From an uncultured Massilia sp. (GTDB taxonomy: Bacteria > Pseudomonadota > Gammaproteobacteria > Burkholderiales > Burkholderiaceae), in NCBI GenBank assembly GCA_946481275.1, contig CAMLMV010000035.1, positions 6,864-70,863 on the forward strand: a stretch of DNA of 64,000 bases, given 5' to 3'. The notes under the pieces are model-generated. The model had not been told where the DNA came from. It ran no database searches and was given only the letters and a program-made list of their open reading frames with translations. Positions 1 through 9,263 of this stretch are shown one piece after another (position 1 is the stretch's first letter; each line of letters opens with the position of its first letter). Position numbers and translations under genes: made by a program.

Positions 1-801
1 GGCCCGAAAGGTTCCACGCGGCCGATGTGGGACGGCATCGACCAGCCGCTCCCTGACCATAACTGGCCCCTGATCGCGGCATCGGAACAGCAGTACCTGC
101 CGGGGATCTCGCAGGTGGCGCGCGCCGCCACGGAAGACGATCTCGCGCGCGTGGAAAGCGACTTCGTACGTGCCACGCTGGCGGCCGACGCGGCCGGATT
201 CGACTGGCTCGAACTGCATTGCGCGCACGGCTACCTGCTGTCGTCGTTCATCTCGCCGCTGACGAACCGCCGGACGGACGACTACGGCGGCAGCCTGGAA
301 CACCGCTGCCGCTATCCGCTGCGCGTGTTCCGGGCGATGCGGGCCGTATGGCCGGCCGGGAAGCCGATGAGCGTGCGCATCTCCGCGCACGACTGGGTCG
401 ACGGTGGCATCACGCCCGCCGACGCCGTGCACATCGCGCGCCTGTTCAAGGACGCGGGTGCCGACATGATCGACTGCTCGTCGGGCCAGGTGAGCAAGCA
501 GGAACGGCCCCTGTTCGGCCGCATGTATCAGACGCCGTTCGCGGACCGCATCCGCAACGAGGCGGGCATCCCGACGATCGCCGTCGGGTCGATCCACGAG
601 GCCGATCACGCGAACAGCATCATCGCGGCCGGACGCGCGGACCTGTGCGCGGTGGGCCGGCCGCATCTGGCGAATCCCGCGTGGACGCTGGCGGAGGCGG
701 CGAAGATCGGCTACACGGCGGTTGCGTGGCCGAAGCAGTACCTGGCCGGGAAGGCGCAGCTGGAGCGCAACCTGGAACGCGAACGCAAGCAGGAGGGTTG
801 A
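1..801 (+). CDS. Aminobenzoyl/salicylyl-CoA hydroxylase-reductase, C-terminal old-yellow-enzyme part (5' truncated by window edge)
   Basis: The reading frame is open from base 1, so the gene starts outside the window; the first Met at 25 is internal. The visible 266 residues are the FMN-binding TIM barrel of the old-yellow-enzyme family: a GPKGSTRP segment at the cut edge, the family's AHGYLLSSFISPLTNRRTDDYGG block, and the late phosphate-binding stretch with CAVGRPHLANP. Proteins ending this way in an operon with an SDR, MarR, crotonase, acyl-CoA dehydrogenase and RidA are usually the fused monooxygenase/reductase acting on 2-aminobenzoyl-CoA or salicylyl-CoA, which hydroxylates and then reduces the CoA-bound ring. 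The flavin monooxygenase half would be upstream. A stand-alone NADH:flavin oxidoreductase remains possible. Stop codon overlaps the next start (TGATG). Confidence 0.75.
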   Translation, partial: GPKGSTRPMWDGIDQPLPDHNWPLIAASEQQYLPGISQVARAATEDDLARVESDFVRATLAADAAGFDWLELHCAHGYLLSSFISPLTNRRTDDYGGSLEHRCRYPLRVFRAMRAVWPAGKPMSVRISAHDWVDGGITPADAVHIARLFKDAGADMIDCSSGQVSKQERPLFGRMYQTPFADRIRNEAGIPTIAVGSIHEADHANSIIAAGRADLCAVGRPHLANPAWTLAEAAKIGYTAVAWPKQYLAGKAQLERNLERERKQEG

Positions 802-1556
802 TGGAGACGCTGCAAGGAAAACATGCCGTCGTGACGGGCGCCAGCCGGGGCATCGGCTTTGCGGTCGCGCGCGCGTTGCGGGCGCAGGGCGCACGCGTGA
901 CGTTGATGGCGCGCGACGCCAGCGCGCTGGAAGCCGCGGCGGCGGAATTGGGTGGCGACACGGCCTGGCAGATGGTGGACGTGACGGATGCGGACGGCGT
1001 GGCGGCCGCGTTCGCGCGGGCGGGTGCCGTGGACATCCTCGTCAACAACGCGGGCCAGGCCGCATCGGCGCCGTTCGGCCGCACGGACGCAGCGCTGTGG
1101 CAGCGCATGCTGGACGTGAACCTGACCGGCGCATACCACTGCATCCAGGCCGCGCTGCCCGCCATGCTGGACGGCGGATGGGGCCGCGTCGTGAATGTGG
1201 CGTCGACAGCCGGCCTGACGGGTTACCGTTACGTGGCCGCGTACTGCGCGGCGAAGCATGGCCTCGTCGGCCTCACGCGCGCGCTGGCGCTGGAAGTGGC
1301 CAATAAAGGCGTCACCGTGAACGCCGTGTGCCCGGGCTTTACCGACACGGATATCGTCGCGGACGCCGTCGCCAACATCGTACGCAAGACGGGGCGGACC
1401 GCGGACCAGGCGCGCGCGGAACTGGCATCCGCCAATCCGCAGGGCCGGCTCGTGCAGCCGGACGAAGTGGCGCACGCCGTCGCGTGGCTGTGCATGCCCG
1501 GTGCCGCGGCGATGAACGGCCAGGCCATCGCCGTGGCCGGCGGGGAGGTGATGTGA
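801..1556 (+). CDS. Short-chain dehydrogenase/reductase (3-hydroxyacyl-CoA dehydrogenase type)
   Basis: A 251-residue classical SDR. It has the TGASRGIG dinucleotide-binding loop at about residues 12-19, NNAG at 82-85, catalytic Ser135 and the YCAAK motif with Tyr148 and Lys152. The ATG shares its A with the preceding TGA and is preceded by GGAGGG, which settles the start. In aerobic 2-aminobenzoyl-CoA operons an SDR of this kind oxidises the hydroxyacyl-CoA made by the crotonase, so beta-oxidation-like degradation of the dearomatised ring is the inferred role. The sequence alone does not give the substrate. Confidence 0.85.
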   Translation: METLQGKHAVVTGASRGIGFAVARALRAQGARVTLMARDASALEAAAAELGGDTAWQMVDVTDADGVAAAFARAGAVDILVNNAGQAASAPFGRTDAALWQRMLDVNLTGAYHCIQAALPAMLDGGWGRVVNVASTAGLTGYRYVAAYCAAKHGLVGLTRALALEVANKGVTVNAVCPGFTDTDIVADAVANIVRKTGRTADQARAELASANPQGRLVQPDEVAHAVAWLCMPGAAAMNGQAIAVAGGEVM

Positions 1557-2005
1557 CGCCGTCCGACGACGCCCCGCTCGACCTTAAGCTGTGGGTGCGC
1601 CTGCTGTCCTGCACCGTGCGCGTGGAAAACACGATCCGCAGCCGGCTGCGGTCCACGTTCGGCATCACGTTGCCGCGCTTCGACCTGATGGCGCAGCTGG
1701 AGCGCCATCCGGAGGGCTTGCGGATGGGCGAGCTGTCGAAGCGGATGATGGTCACCGGCGGCAACGTCACCGGCATCGCCGACCAGCTCGAGCGCGAGGA
1801 ACTGGTCGTGCGCGTGCCCGACCCGCAGGACGGGCGCGCGTTCATGCTGAAGCTGACGCCGCGCGGGCGCACGGTATTCGTGGAGATGGCGGCCGTGCAC
1901 GAAGGCTGGGTGGCGGACCTGTTCCGCGACGTGGCGGGCGCGGACAAGGCCACCCTGATCGCGCTGCTGGACACGATGAAGAAGCACCTGAACGACCAGG
2001 ATTAG
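1553..2005 (+). CDS. MarR-family transcriptional regulator
   Basis: A 150-residue winged-helix protein. The start is GTG at 1553, overlapping the SDR stop (ATGTGA) with GGGGAGG just upstream; longer in-frame versions run back through the SDR and are unlikely. The recognition region (about residues 48-95) reads GELSKRMMVTGGNVTGIADQLE followed by the MarR wing signature with DPQDGR and LTPRG. Lying inside the aromatic-CoA operon, it is the probable local regulator, and by analogy with such operons may respond to an aromatic acid or its CoA thioester. No operator was identified. Confidence 0.88.
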   Translation: MTPSDDAPLDLKLWVRLLSCTVRVENTIRSRLRSTFGITLPRFDLMAQLERHPEGLRMGELSKRMMVTGGNVTGIADQLEREELVVRVPDPQDGRAFMLKLTPRGRTVFVEMAAVHEGWVADLFRDVAGADKATLIALLDTMKKHLNDQD

Positions 2006-2014
2006 GAGACGACG

Positions 2015-2833
2015 ATGCACCGCACGAAGCTGGCCGGCTACCGCGCCGAACATTTCCTCTACGAGGCGGACGGCGGCGTGGCCACCATCACGCTGAGCCG
2101 CCCCGAGCGCAAGAACCCGCTGACGTTCGAGTCGTATGCGGAGCTGCGCGACCTGTTCCGCGCGCTCGCGTACGCGGACGACGTGAAGGCCGTCGTGCTC
2201 ACCGGCGCGGGCGGGAATTTCTGCTCCGGCGGCGACGTCCACGAGATCATCGGGCCGCTCACGCAACTCGACATGCCCGGCCTGCTCGCGTTTACGCGCA
2301 TGACGGGCGACCTTGTCAAAGCGATGCTGGCGTGCCCGCAACCCATCGTGGCGGCCGTCGACGGCGTATGCGCGGGGGCCGGCGCGATCCTCGCCATGGC
2401 GTCCGACCTGCGGCTCGCCAGCACCCGCGCGCGCACTGCGTTCCTGTTTACCAAGGTCGGCCTGGCCGGCTGCGACATGGGCGCCTGTTCGATCCTGCCG
2501 CGCCTCATCGGCCAGGGACGGGCGGCGGAACTGCTGTACACGGGCCGGGCGATGTCGGCCGAGGAGGGCGAGCGCTGGGGCTTTTATAGCCGCCTGTGCG
2601 CGCCGGACGACGTGCCGGGCGAGGCGCGGGCACTGGCGCGGAGCCTCGCCGAAGGGCCGACGTTCGCGCATGCGATGACCAAGAAGATGCTGCAGCAGGA
2701 GTGGTCGATGGGGCTCGCGGAAGCGCTCGAGGCCGAGGCGCAGGCGCAGGCGATCTGCATGGCGACCAACGACTTTCAACGGGCGTATCACGCATTCGTG
2801 GCGAAGACGGCGCCCCGCTTCGAAGGGGATTGA
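2015..2833 (+). CDS. Enoyl-CoA hydratase/isomerase family protein (crotonase fold)
   Basis: A 272-residue crotonase. The oxyanion-hole segments are visible: [13 protein letters not shown] (about residues 64-76) and [17 protein letters not shown] (about 115-131). It starts at ATG 2015 after AGGAGACG, nine bases beyond the MarR stop. It presumably hydrates, isomerises or hydrolytically opens a CoA-bound ring intermediate in the same pathway as its neighbours; crotonases also do ring cleavage in related aerobic CoA pathways, so the exact reaction cannot be read from sequence. Confidence 0.85.
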   Translation: MHRTKLAGYRAEHFLYEADGGVATITLSRPERKNPLTFESYAELRDLFRALAYADDVKAVVLTGAGGNFCSGGDVHEIIGPLTQLDMPGLLAFTRMTGDLVKAMLACPQPIVAAVDGVCAGAGAILAMASDLRLASTRARTAFLFTKVGLAGCDMGACSILPRLIGQGRAAELLYTGRAMSAEEGERWGFYSRLCAPDDVPGEARALARSLAEGPTFAHAMTKKMLQQEWSMGLAEALEAEAQAQAICMATNDFQRAYHAFVAKTAPRFEGD

Positions 2834-2834
2834 C

Positions 2835-3989
2835 ATGGCCGACAAACGTTATCTCGAGTGGCCGTTCTTCGACGGGCGCCACGTCGACCTGGAAGCGGCG
2901 CTTGACGAGTGGGCCGCCGCGCACGTGCGCGACCTGCACGGCGGCGACGTGGACGCCGACTGCCGGCGCCTCGTGCGCCTGCTGGGCGACGGCGGGTGGC
3001 TGCGGCACGCGATCGGCGCAGGCGGTTCTCCCATCGACACGCGGGCCATCTGCCTGATCCGCGAGACGCTGGCGCGCCACAACGGCCTCGCCGACTTCGC
3101 GTTCGCGATGCAAGGCCTGGGCTCGGGCGCGATCAGCCTGTTCGGGACCGAGGCCCAGCGCGAGCGCTATCTGCCGCGCGTGGCCCGCGGTGCGGCGATC
3201 GCGGCGTTCGCGCTGTCCGAGCCGGACGCCGGTTCCGACGTCGCCGCCATGCGTTGCGCGGCGCGGGCGGACGGCGACGCGTATGTCCTCGACGGCGACA
3301 AGACGTGGATCTCCAACGGCGGCATCGCGGACTTCTACGTCGTGTTCGCGCGCACGGGCGAGGGGCCGGGGGCGCGCGGCATCAGCGCGTTCATCGTCGA
3401 CGCCGATACGCCGGGCTTTACGATCGCGGAACGCATCGCCGTCATCGCACCGCACCCGCTGGCACGACTGCGATTCGAGGGGTGCCGGGTGCCCGCGGCG
3501 CAGCGCATCGGTGCGGCGGGGCAGGGGTTCAAGGTCGCGATGGCGACGCTGGACGTGTTCCGCACGTCCGTCGCGGCGGCCGCCCTCGGGTTCGCGCGGC
3601 GCGCGTTCGACGAGGCGCTGGCCCATGCGACGCAGCGGCCGATGTTCGGCCAGACGCTCGCCGATTTCCAGCTGACGCAGGCGAAACTCGCGCAGATGGC
3701 ATTGAGCATCGACGCGGGCGCGCTGCTGACCTACCGCGCGGCGTGGGAACGCGACCGCGGCGGCAAGGTGACGAAGGAAGCGGCGATGGCGAAGATGGCG
3801 GCGACCGAGTCGGCGCAGCAGGTGATCGACGCGGCGGTGCAGATGTTCGGCGGCCTCGGCGTCACGAGCGGCCATCCGGCGGAGCGGCTGTACCGCGAGA
3901 TCCGGGCGTTGCGCATCTACGAGGGCGCCACCGAAGTGCAGCAACTGATCATCGCGCGCGAACTGCTGCGCGAGTCGAAGGAAGCGTGA
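2835..3989 (+). CDS. Acyl-CoA dehydrogenase
   Basis: A 384-residue FAD-dependent acyl-CoA dehydrogenase. The family blocks are present: [12 protein letters not shown] and [13 protein letters not shown] in the flavin-binding middle domain, and the C-terminal [15 protein letters not shown], where the Glu of YEG is the position used as catalytic base in many members. It begins one base after the crotonase stop, so the two are probably translated together. Likely role is alpha,beta-desaturation of an acyl-CoA formed after ring reduction or cleavage; related operons for 2-aminobenzoate carry such a gene. Confidence 0.87.
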   Translation: MADKRYLEWPFFDGRHVDLEAALDEWAAAHVRDLHGGDVDADCRRLVRLLGDGGWLRHAIGAGGSPIDTRAICLIRETLARHNGLADFAFAMQGLGSGAISLFGTEAQRERYLPRVARGAAIAAFALSEPDAGSDVAAMRCAARADGDAYVLDGDKTWISNGGIADFYVVFARTGEGPGARGISAFIVDADTPGFTIAERIAVIAPHPLARLRFEGCRVPAAQRIGAAGQGFKVAMATLDVFRTSVAAAALGFARRAFDEALAHATQRPMFGQTLADFQLTQAKLAQMALSIDAGALLTYRAAWERDRGGKVTKEAAMAKMAATESAQQVIDAAVQMFGGLGVTSGHPAERLYREIRALRIYEGATEVQQLIIARELLRESKEA

Positions 3990-3991
3990 AC

Positions 3992-4384
3992 ATGGAGATA
4001 CTCCAACCACCCGGCTGGCCGCGCCCGCGCGGGTACGCGAACGGCATCGCGGCGCGCGGCCGCCTCGTGTTCGTGAGCGGGATGATCGGCTGGAACGCGG
4101 ACGGGCAGTTCGACAGCGACGATTTCACGGCGCAGGCCGGCCAGGCCCTGCGCAACGTCGTGGACGTCCTGCGCGAGGCGGGCGCGCGGCCGGAGCACAT
4201 CGTGCGCATGACGTGGTACGTGGTCGACAAGCGCGAATACCTGGCCGCCGGCAGCGCCCTCGGCGGCGTGTATCGCGAGGTCATCGGCGCCCATTATCCC
4301 GCTATGACGGCCGTCGAAGTGCGCGCGCTGATCGAGGACCGCGCGCGGGTGGAAATCGAGGCGACGGCCGTCGTGCCGGACTGA
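3992..4384 (+). CDS. RidA/YjgF/YER057c-family protein
   Basis: A 130-residue protein starting at ATG 3992, two bases after the dehydrogenase stop. It carries the family's early GYANGIAARGRLVFVSGM stretch and a C-terminal VRALIEDRARVEIEATAVV, with the Arg expected to hold the substrate carboxylate. RidA proteins hydrolyse reactive enamines and imines. In an operon for an amino-substituted aromatic acid this suggests release of ammonium from an imine intermediate, an inference from context. It is the last gene of the operon; the next start is 140 bases downstream. Confidence 0.85.
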   Translation: MEILQPPGWPRPRGYANGIAARGRLVFVSGMIGWNADGQFDSDDFTAQAGQALRNVVDVLREAGARPEHIVRMTWYVVDKREYLAAGSALGGVYREVIGAHYPAMTAVEVRALIEDRARVEIEATAVVPD

Positions 4385-4394
4385 TACCGATTCT

Positions 4395-4406
4395 GGTATC
4401 GATCAC
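4395..4406. promoter_or_regulatory. Imperfect LacI-type operator (GGTATCGATCAC)
   Basis: Upstream copy in the 140-base gap before the lyase gene; it matches 9 of 12 positions of GTTATCGATAAC. It is also half of a GATACC...GGTATC inverted repeat at 4383-4400. Weak on its own; listed because a better copy follows 57 bases later. Confidence 0.4.
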
Positions 4407-4462
4407 AAATATTTCGGAATGGCAGGTCTGCTGACGGTTTACGCATGCTAGACTCGGTTAGG

Positions 4463-4474
4463 GGTATCGATAAC
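4463..4474. promoter_or_regulatory. LacI-type operator (GGTATCGATAAC)
   Basis: Eleven of 12 positions match the palindrome GTTATCGATAAC found throughout the locus. It lies 50 bases before the ATG of the large lyase gene at 4525. No convincing -35/-10 pair was found next to it. Confidence 0.7.
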
Positions 4475-4524
4475 AAAAACGTCGTCGAGGATCCCGCAAA
4501 AACAATACCGAACAGGAGACTACA

Positions 4525-7500
4525 ATGTGTAAATTCCGTACCCGCACGCCCGCGTTGCGGGCAGCGGCGCTGGCGGTGTCGCTCGCCGTCGCGACCCTGC
4601 TGCCTGCCGCGCACGACGCCGTCGCGGCCGACACGATCCAGACGATCGTCACGAACTACCAGCCCACCATCAACGAATTCGTCGACGCGAACGGGTTCAA
4701 GCATCCCGGCGTGGGCGTCACCAGGGACGTTCTGGAGAACATGCGTGCCGCGGTGCAGGCGCAGAAGGAGCCCTGGAACACGTACTTCAACATGATGCTG
4801 CTGTCCGGCGCCGCGTCGAAGACGGTGGCGTCGAAGAACCAGAGCGGCGCCGACCCGACCCGGCCGGCGGTGGTCGCGTTCAACAGCCAGGGCGTGGAAT
4901 CCAAGTTCATCGCGGACTCCCTGAGTGCCTATACGCAGGCCATCCTGTACTACGTGACGGGCGACGAAACCTACCGCGCCAACGCGATGCGCCTGATCCG
5001 CATCTGGGCGCAGATGGACCCCGCCCAGTATGTCTATTACACGGACGCGCACATCCACACGGGCATTCCCATGAGCCGGATGATGGCCGCGGCCGACATC
5101 ATGCGCACCACGAGCTGCCAGACGGCGGCGCTGGCCTGGACCGACCAGGATACGGTGAACCTGACGAACAACCTGATCGTGCCCGTCACCGAGACGTTCA
5201 ACCACAGTCCCGACCACTTCATGAACCAGCACCTGTACGCGCTGCTGGGGTCCATGTCCGGTTACGCCTTCACCGGCAACCGGGCCCGCTGGAACGAGGG
5301 GGTCGAATGGTTCACCATCAACCGGACGGCCGTCGACCAGGGCCAGAACGGCTCGATCAAGCAGCTGTTCCGCCTGGTGACGAAGAACGACCTGACCGGC
5401 GAGGCGGTGACCCCGATGGTGGAGCACGTGGAGATGGGCCGCGACCAGGCGCACGGCGCGGGCGACGTCACCAACATGAGCATCCTCGCACGTCTCCTGA
5501 TGGCGCAGGACCAGAAGGTCGACCCCGTGAACGGCACGGCGTCGACGGCGCCGGATGCCGTGGGGCCGTACGAATTCCTGAACGACCGCATCCTCGACGC
5601 GACGGAGTATTTCGCCGGCTTCATGCTGGGCTACGACACGCCCTGGGTGCCGACCGCCGCGCACACGGACGCCCACGGCGTGCCCACCGTGATCTACAAG
5701 ACGCTGCAGGGCGGCTACCGGGGCCGCATGACGCAGAACACGTGGGAGCCGTACTACTATTTCAAATACAAGCGCGGACTGGACATGAGCCAGCGCGCGC
5801 CCAATTTCACGCGCATGTTCGCCGAACGGACGAACTACAACTGGGACGGCGTGGACGGCGGCGGCGACTTCTGGATGTTCATTCCTCCCGAGGCGGAAAG
5901 CGAGGGCACGCAATTCCTCGTGAAGCCCATCGTCGATCCGCTGCGCGAAGTGGAAGACCGCTTCACGTCGCTGGATGGCTTCGCGACCGCGATGCAGGAC
6001 GACGCGGCGGCCTTCGTGCGCGTCACGGCGACGCAGGCGGGCAGCCGGCTCGCGGTGTTCGGCTACGGCAACGGCACCCGCACCGTCGCCTTCCGCATCC
6101 GCACGAACGGCGAGGCGACGATGGACGCGTTCGGCGACACGATCCTGCTGCCGGACACGCAGGGCCAGTGGCGCTACGTGAGCTATGCGTTCGGCCAGTA
6201 CCAGGGCCTGGGCGACTACCTGCCCCTCACGGTCAAGGGCGCCGGCACGACGGTCGACATCGACCACATCAACGTGAACCCGGGCGCCACGATCACGCCG
6301 CCCGTGTTCACGAACGGCGACGCGGACCTGAACCTGTACACGAACGCCGGCTCCACGGCGGCCGTCTCGTACAGCTTCGCCGCGACGGATGCAACGGCCA
6401 CCGACGTCCTCGCGTACCAGATCGACAACCTGCCGCCCGGCGCCCAGTTCGACCCGAAGACGGGCGCGTTCTCGTGGGTGCCGGCGCAGGCCGGCACGTT
6501 CAACTTCATCGTCACGACGACCGACGGCACCGTGGTCACGTCGAAGGCCGTGCAGGTCGTCGTCAGCGCCGACCGCCAGTCCGCCATCGCCGCCGTGACG
6601 GCCGCGTACAAGCCCGACACGCTCTACACGACCCCGAGCCTGGCCGTCTACAACGCGGCCTACGCCGACGCGGCGAACGCGGTGGCGGCGGCCACCGACG
6701 ACCAGTTCTATCAGAAGCTCGGCGCGCTGCAGACCGCATTGAAAGGGCTCTCCGAGCTGACCCCGCTGCTGGCCGACGGCAGCATGAACTACTCGAACAT
6801 GTTCGTCTCGTCCACGTTCGGCACACAGGTGCCGAATGCGCTGGACGGCACGCCCGATTCGTTCGTCGGCTACTACCTGGCCCAGAACCTCACCTATTAC
6901 TTCGATTTCGGCCCCGGCTACAAGGTCAACGCCACCGCCTTCGGCATCCAGGCGCGCACCTCCTTCCCCGAGCGGGGCGGCGGCGTGGTCGCCTTCGGTT
7001 CGAACGACAACGAGAACTGGGTCCGCCTGACGCCGGGCATGACGGTCGTGACGGAGGACATGCAGACCCTGGCCGTCGGCGACGACCTCAAGGACCGGCA
7101 GTTCCGCTTCCTGAAGGTGCAGATGATCCAGCCGTCGAGCAGCATGTTCGAGATGGGCGAATTCCGGATCTTCGGTACGCGCCACGAGACGGTCAACCTG
7201 CTGTCCTCCGTGTCGATCGCCTCCGACCAGGCGCTCAGGAAGCGCATCGTGCCGGGCAATACCGTCAAGCTGAACTTCCAGGCCACGGCGCCGATCAACG
7301 CGGTGGCCGCGACGATCCAGGGCATCCCGGCCCAGGTGACGACCGCCGACAACGTGAACTACACGGCCACCGCGGTCATGCCGGGCGACGTCAAGGCCGG
7401 CGCCGTCAAGTTCACCCTGAACTACAAGACGGCGGCGGGCGTGGACGCGGAACCCGTGCTGTTCACGACGGACAGCTCGTCGCTGTTCATCGCGGACCAG

Positions 7501-9255
7501 ACGAACTACCTGGGCAACCTGCTGGCCATCACGAGCCTGAAGGACTCGAGCGGCCGCAACGCGACCGACCTGCTGGCGACGGTGAACACGCTGTTCGACA
7601 GCAACCTGGGTACCGGAACCGATTTCCGCGTGAACGGCGCGGGCTGGGGCGCCTGGGTGACGTTCGACTTCAAGGAAGGCGGCAAGGCCACGATCCAGCG
7701 CGCGGAAGTGATCGGCCGCCAGGACCAGTACGCGTCGCGCATCAACGGCACCGTGGTGCAGGGCTCGAACGACAACACGTCGTGGACGACGCTCTCCAAC
7801 GCGGCCGGGAACTCGGCCGACTGGCAGACCTTGACCGTGGCGAACCCGCAGCCTTACCGCTACATCCGCGTCACGAACGGCGGTAACTGGTACGGGAACA
7901 TGAACGAACTGCGCCTGTACGGCATCGCCGAGTCGTCGAACAAGATCGCGACCGTGTCGATGAGCTCCGCGCAGGCGCTGCGCACCCGCATCGTGCCCGG
8001 CAACGCCGTCAAGCTGGCGTTCACGGCGAAGGAGGCGATCAGCGGCGTGGGCGTCACGATCCAGGGCGTGCCGGCCGCCGTGACGACGACCGACAACATC
8101 AACTTCACGGCGACGGCGACCCTGCCGCAGGGCGTGGCGCCCGGAGCGGTGAAATTCGCCATCGGCTACACGCAGGCCAACGGCCAGCCGGGCTTCACGA
8201 GCACGGCCACGACGGACAACACGGGCCTGACGCTGGTGGACGAGGCGGACACGATCCGTAACGTGCCGACCGTCGCCACCTTGATCGATTCCACGGTCAA
8301 CCGGCCGGCCGCCACCACGCAGGCCGTCGTCACGAGCCTGTTCGACGCGAACCTGGGCTCGATCTCGGACTTCCGCACCGGTAGCAACAACTCGGGCGTG
8401 GGCGCGTACGTCATCTTCGACTTCAAGTCCGGCAACCAGGTCAACCTGACGGGCGTGGAACTGGCGCCGCGCCAGGACAACAATTACGCGCGCATCAAGG
8501 GCACCGTGGTCCAGGGGTCGAACGACAACACGACGTGGACGACCTTGACCACGCCGGCCGGATCGACGCTGGACTGGCAATCGTTCCCCGTCACCGATCC
8601 GACGCCGTACCGCTACATCCGGATCTATAACGGCGGCACGTGGTACGGCAACCTGTCCGAAGTACGCCTGCACGGCGCGCTGCACGGCGCCGACACGACC
8701 CCGCCCGTGACGACGGCGAGCACCAGCGCGCAACCGGCGGCGAACGTGACGGTGACGCTGTCCGCGACCGATACGGGCAGCAGCGTGAAGGCGACGTACT
8801 ACACGGTGGACGGCGGCGCGCGCCAGGCCGGAACGACGGTGGCATTGAACACGACGGGCAGCCACACGGTGGCCTACTGGAGCGTCGACGCCGCCGGCAA
8901 CACCGAGGCGCAGCACACGCTGGCCGTGGACGTCGCCCCCGTCGACGTCGGCGCGAGCGTGAAGATGACCCAGCAGGGCGCGACCCTGAACCGCGCGACC
9001 GGCAAGTACGTGGGCGGCGTGACGGTCACGAACACGGGTGCGACCGCGCTTGCCGGTCCGCTGTGGCTCGCGCTGAACGGCCTGACGGCCGGCGTCACGC
9101 TGGACAACGGGGGCGGCACGACGGGCGGCGCGCCGTACGTCGTCGTCGCCGGTCCGCTGAACCCGGGCGCGACGCTTACCGTGCCGCTGACGTTCACCAA
9201 TCCGAACCGCGTCGCGATCGGCTATGTGCCGGCGCTCTACCAACCCCGTTTCTGA
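4525..9255 (+). CDS. Secreted multidomain alginate-lyase-family protein with discoidin-like repeats
   Basis: A 1576-residue secreted protein. Signal peptide about 1-34 (cleavage near AVA-A). Residues about 50-430 form the alpha/alpha-toroid alginate-lyase-family domain (DAHIHTGIPMSRMMAAADIM and MGRDQAHGAGD segments), the fold that includes glucuronan-active lyases. Then follow a beta-sandwich (about 460-590), a cadherin/Ig-like module (about 600-690), an F5/8C-like module (about 745-888), two tandem repeats of roughly 247 residues (about 890-1136 and 1137-1390), each ending in a discoidin-like domain with VVQGSNDN, an OmpL47-like Ig module (about 1391-1472) and a final 105-residue domain shared with the paralogue at 34265. 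ATG 4525 follows CAGGAGACTACA. Likely action is beta-elimination of a uronate-containing polysaccharide outside the cell; substrate unproven. Confidence 0.8.
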   Translation: MCKFRTRTPALRAAALAVSLAVATLLPAAHDAVAADTIQTIVTNYQPTINEFVDANGFKHPGVGVTRDVLENMRAAVQAQKEPWNTYFNMMLLSGAASKTVASKNQSGADPTRPAVVAFNSQGVESKFIADSLSAYTQAILYYVTGDETYRANAMRLIRIWAQMDPAQYVYYTDAHIHTGIPMSRMMAAADIMRTTSCQTAALAWTDQDTVNLTNNLIVPVTETFNHSPDHFMNQHLYALLGSMSGYAFTGNRARWNEGVEWFTINRTAVDQGQNGSIKQLFRLVTKNDLTGEAVTPMVEHVEMGRDQAHGAGDVTNMSILARLLMAQDQKVDPVNGTASTAPDAVGPYEFLNDRILDATEYFAGFMLGYDTPWVPTAAHTDAHGVPTVIYKTLQGGYRGRMTQNTWEPYYYFKYKRGLDMSQRAPNFTRMFAERTNYNWDGVDGGGDFWMFIPPEAESEGTQFLVKPIVDPLREVEDRFTSLDGFATAMQDDAAAFVRVTATQAGSRLAVFGYGNGTRTVAFRIRTNGEATMDAFGDTILLPDTQGQWRYVSYAFGQYQGLGDYLPLTVKGAGTTVDIDHINVNPGATITPPVFTNGDADLNLYTNAGSTAAVSYSFAATDATATDVLAYQIDNLPPGAQFDPKTGAFSWVPAQAGTFNFIVTTTDGTVVTSKAVQVVVSADRQSAIAAVTAAYKPDTLYTTPSLAVYNAAYADAANAVAAATDDQFYQKLGALQTALKGLSELTPLLADGSMNYSNMFVSSTFGTQVPNALDGTPDSFVGYYLAQNLTYYFDFGPGYKVNATAFGIQARTSFPERGGGVVAFGSNDNENWVRLTPGMTVVTEDMQTLAVGDDLKDRQFRFLKVQMIQPSSSMFEMGEFRIFGTRHETVNLLSSVSIASDQALRKRIVPGNTVKLNFQATAPINAVAATIQGIPAQVTTADNVNYTATAVMPGDVKAGAVKFTLNYKTAAGVDAEPVLFTTDSSSLFIADQTNYLGNLLAITSLKDSSGRNATDLLATVNTLFDSNLGTGTDFRVNGAGWGAWVTFDFKEGGKATIQRAEVIGRQDQYASRINGTVVQGSNDNTSWTTLSNAAGNSADWQTLTVANPQPYRYIRVTNGGNWYGNMNELRLYGIAESSNKIATVSMSSAQALRTRIVPGNAVKLAFTAKEAISGVGVTIQGVPAAVTTTDNINFTATATLPQGVAPGAVKFAIGYTQANGQPGFTSTATTDNTGLTLVDEADTIRNVPTVATLIDSTVNRPAATTQAVVTSLFDANLGSISDFRTGSNNSGVGAYVIFDFKSGNQVNLTGVELAPRQDNNYARIKGTVVQGSNDNTTWTTLTTPAGSTLDWQSFPVTDPTPYRYIRIYNGGTWYGNLSEVRLHGALHGADTTPPVTTASTSAQPAANVTVTLSATDTGSSVKATYYTVDGGARQAGTTVALNTTGSHTVAYWSVDAAGNTEAQHTLAVDVAPVDVGASVKMTQQGATLNRATGKYVGGVTVTNTGATALAGPLWLALNGLTAGVTLDNGGGTTGGAPYVVVAGPLNPGATLTVPLTFTNPNRVAIGYVPALYQPRF

Positions 9256-9263
9256 GGACAGCC

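Noticed and set aside
4294..9243. A 1649-codon open frame on the minus strand opposite the large lyase gene
   Set aside because: Its product is rich in Arg, Val, His and Gly without recognisable domains; it mirrors the codon positions of the real plus-strand gene, a common artefact of high GC. The same holds for the long minus-strand frames at 52073-55831 and 55732-59889.
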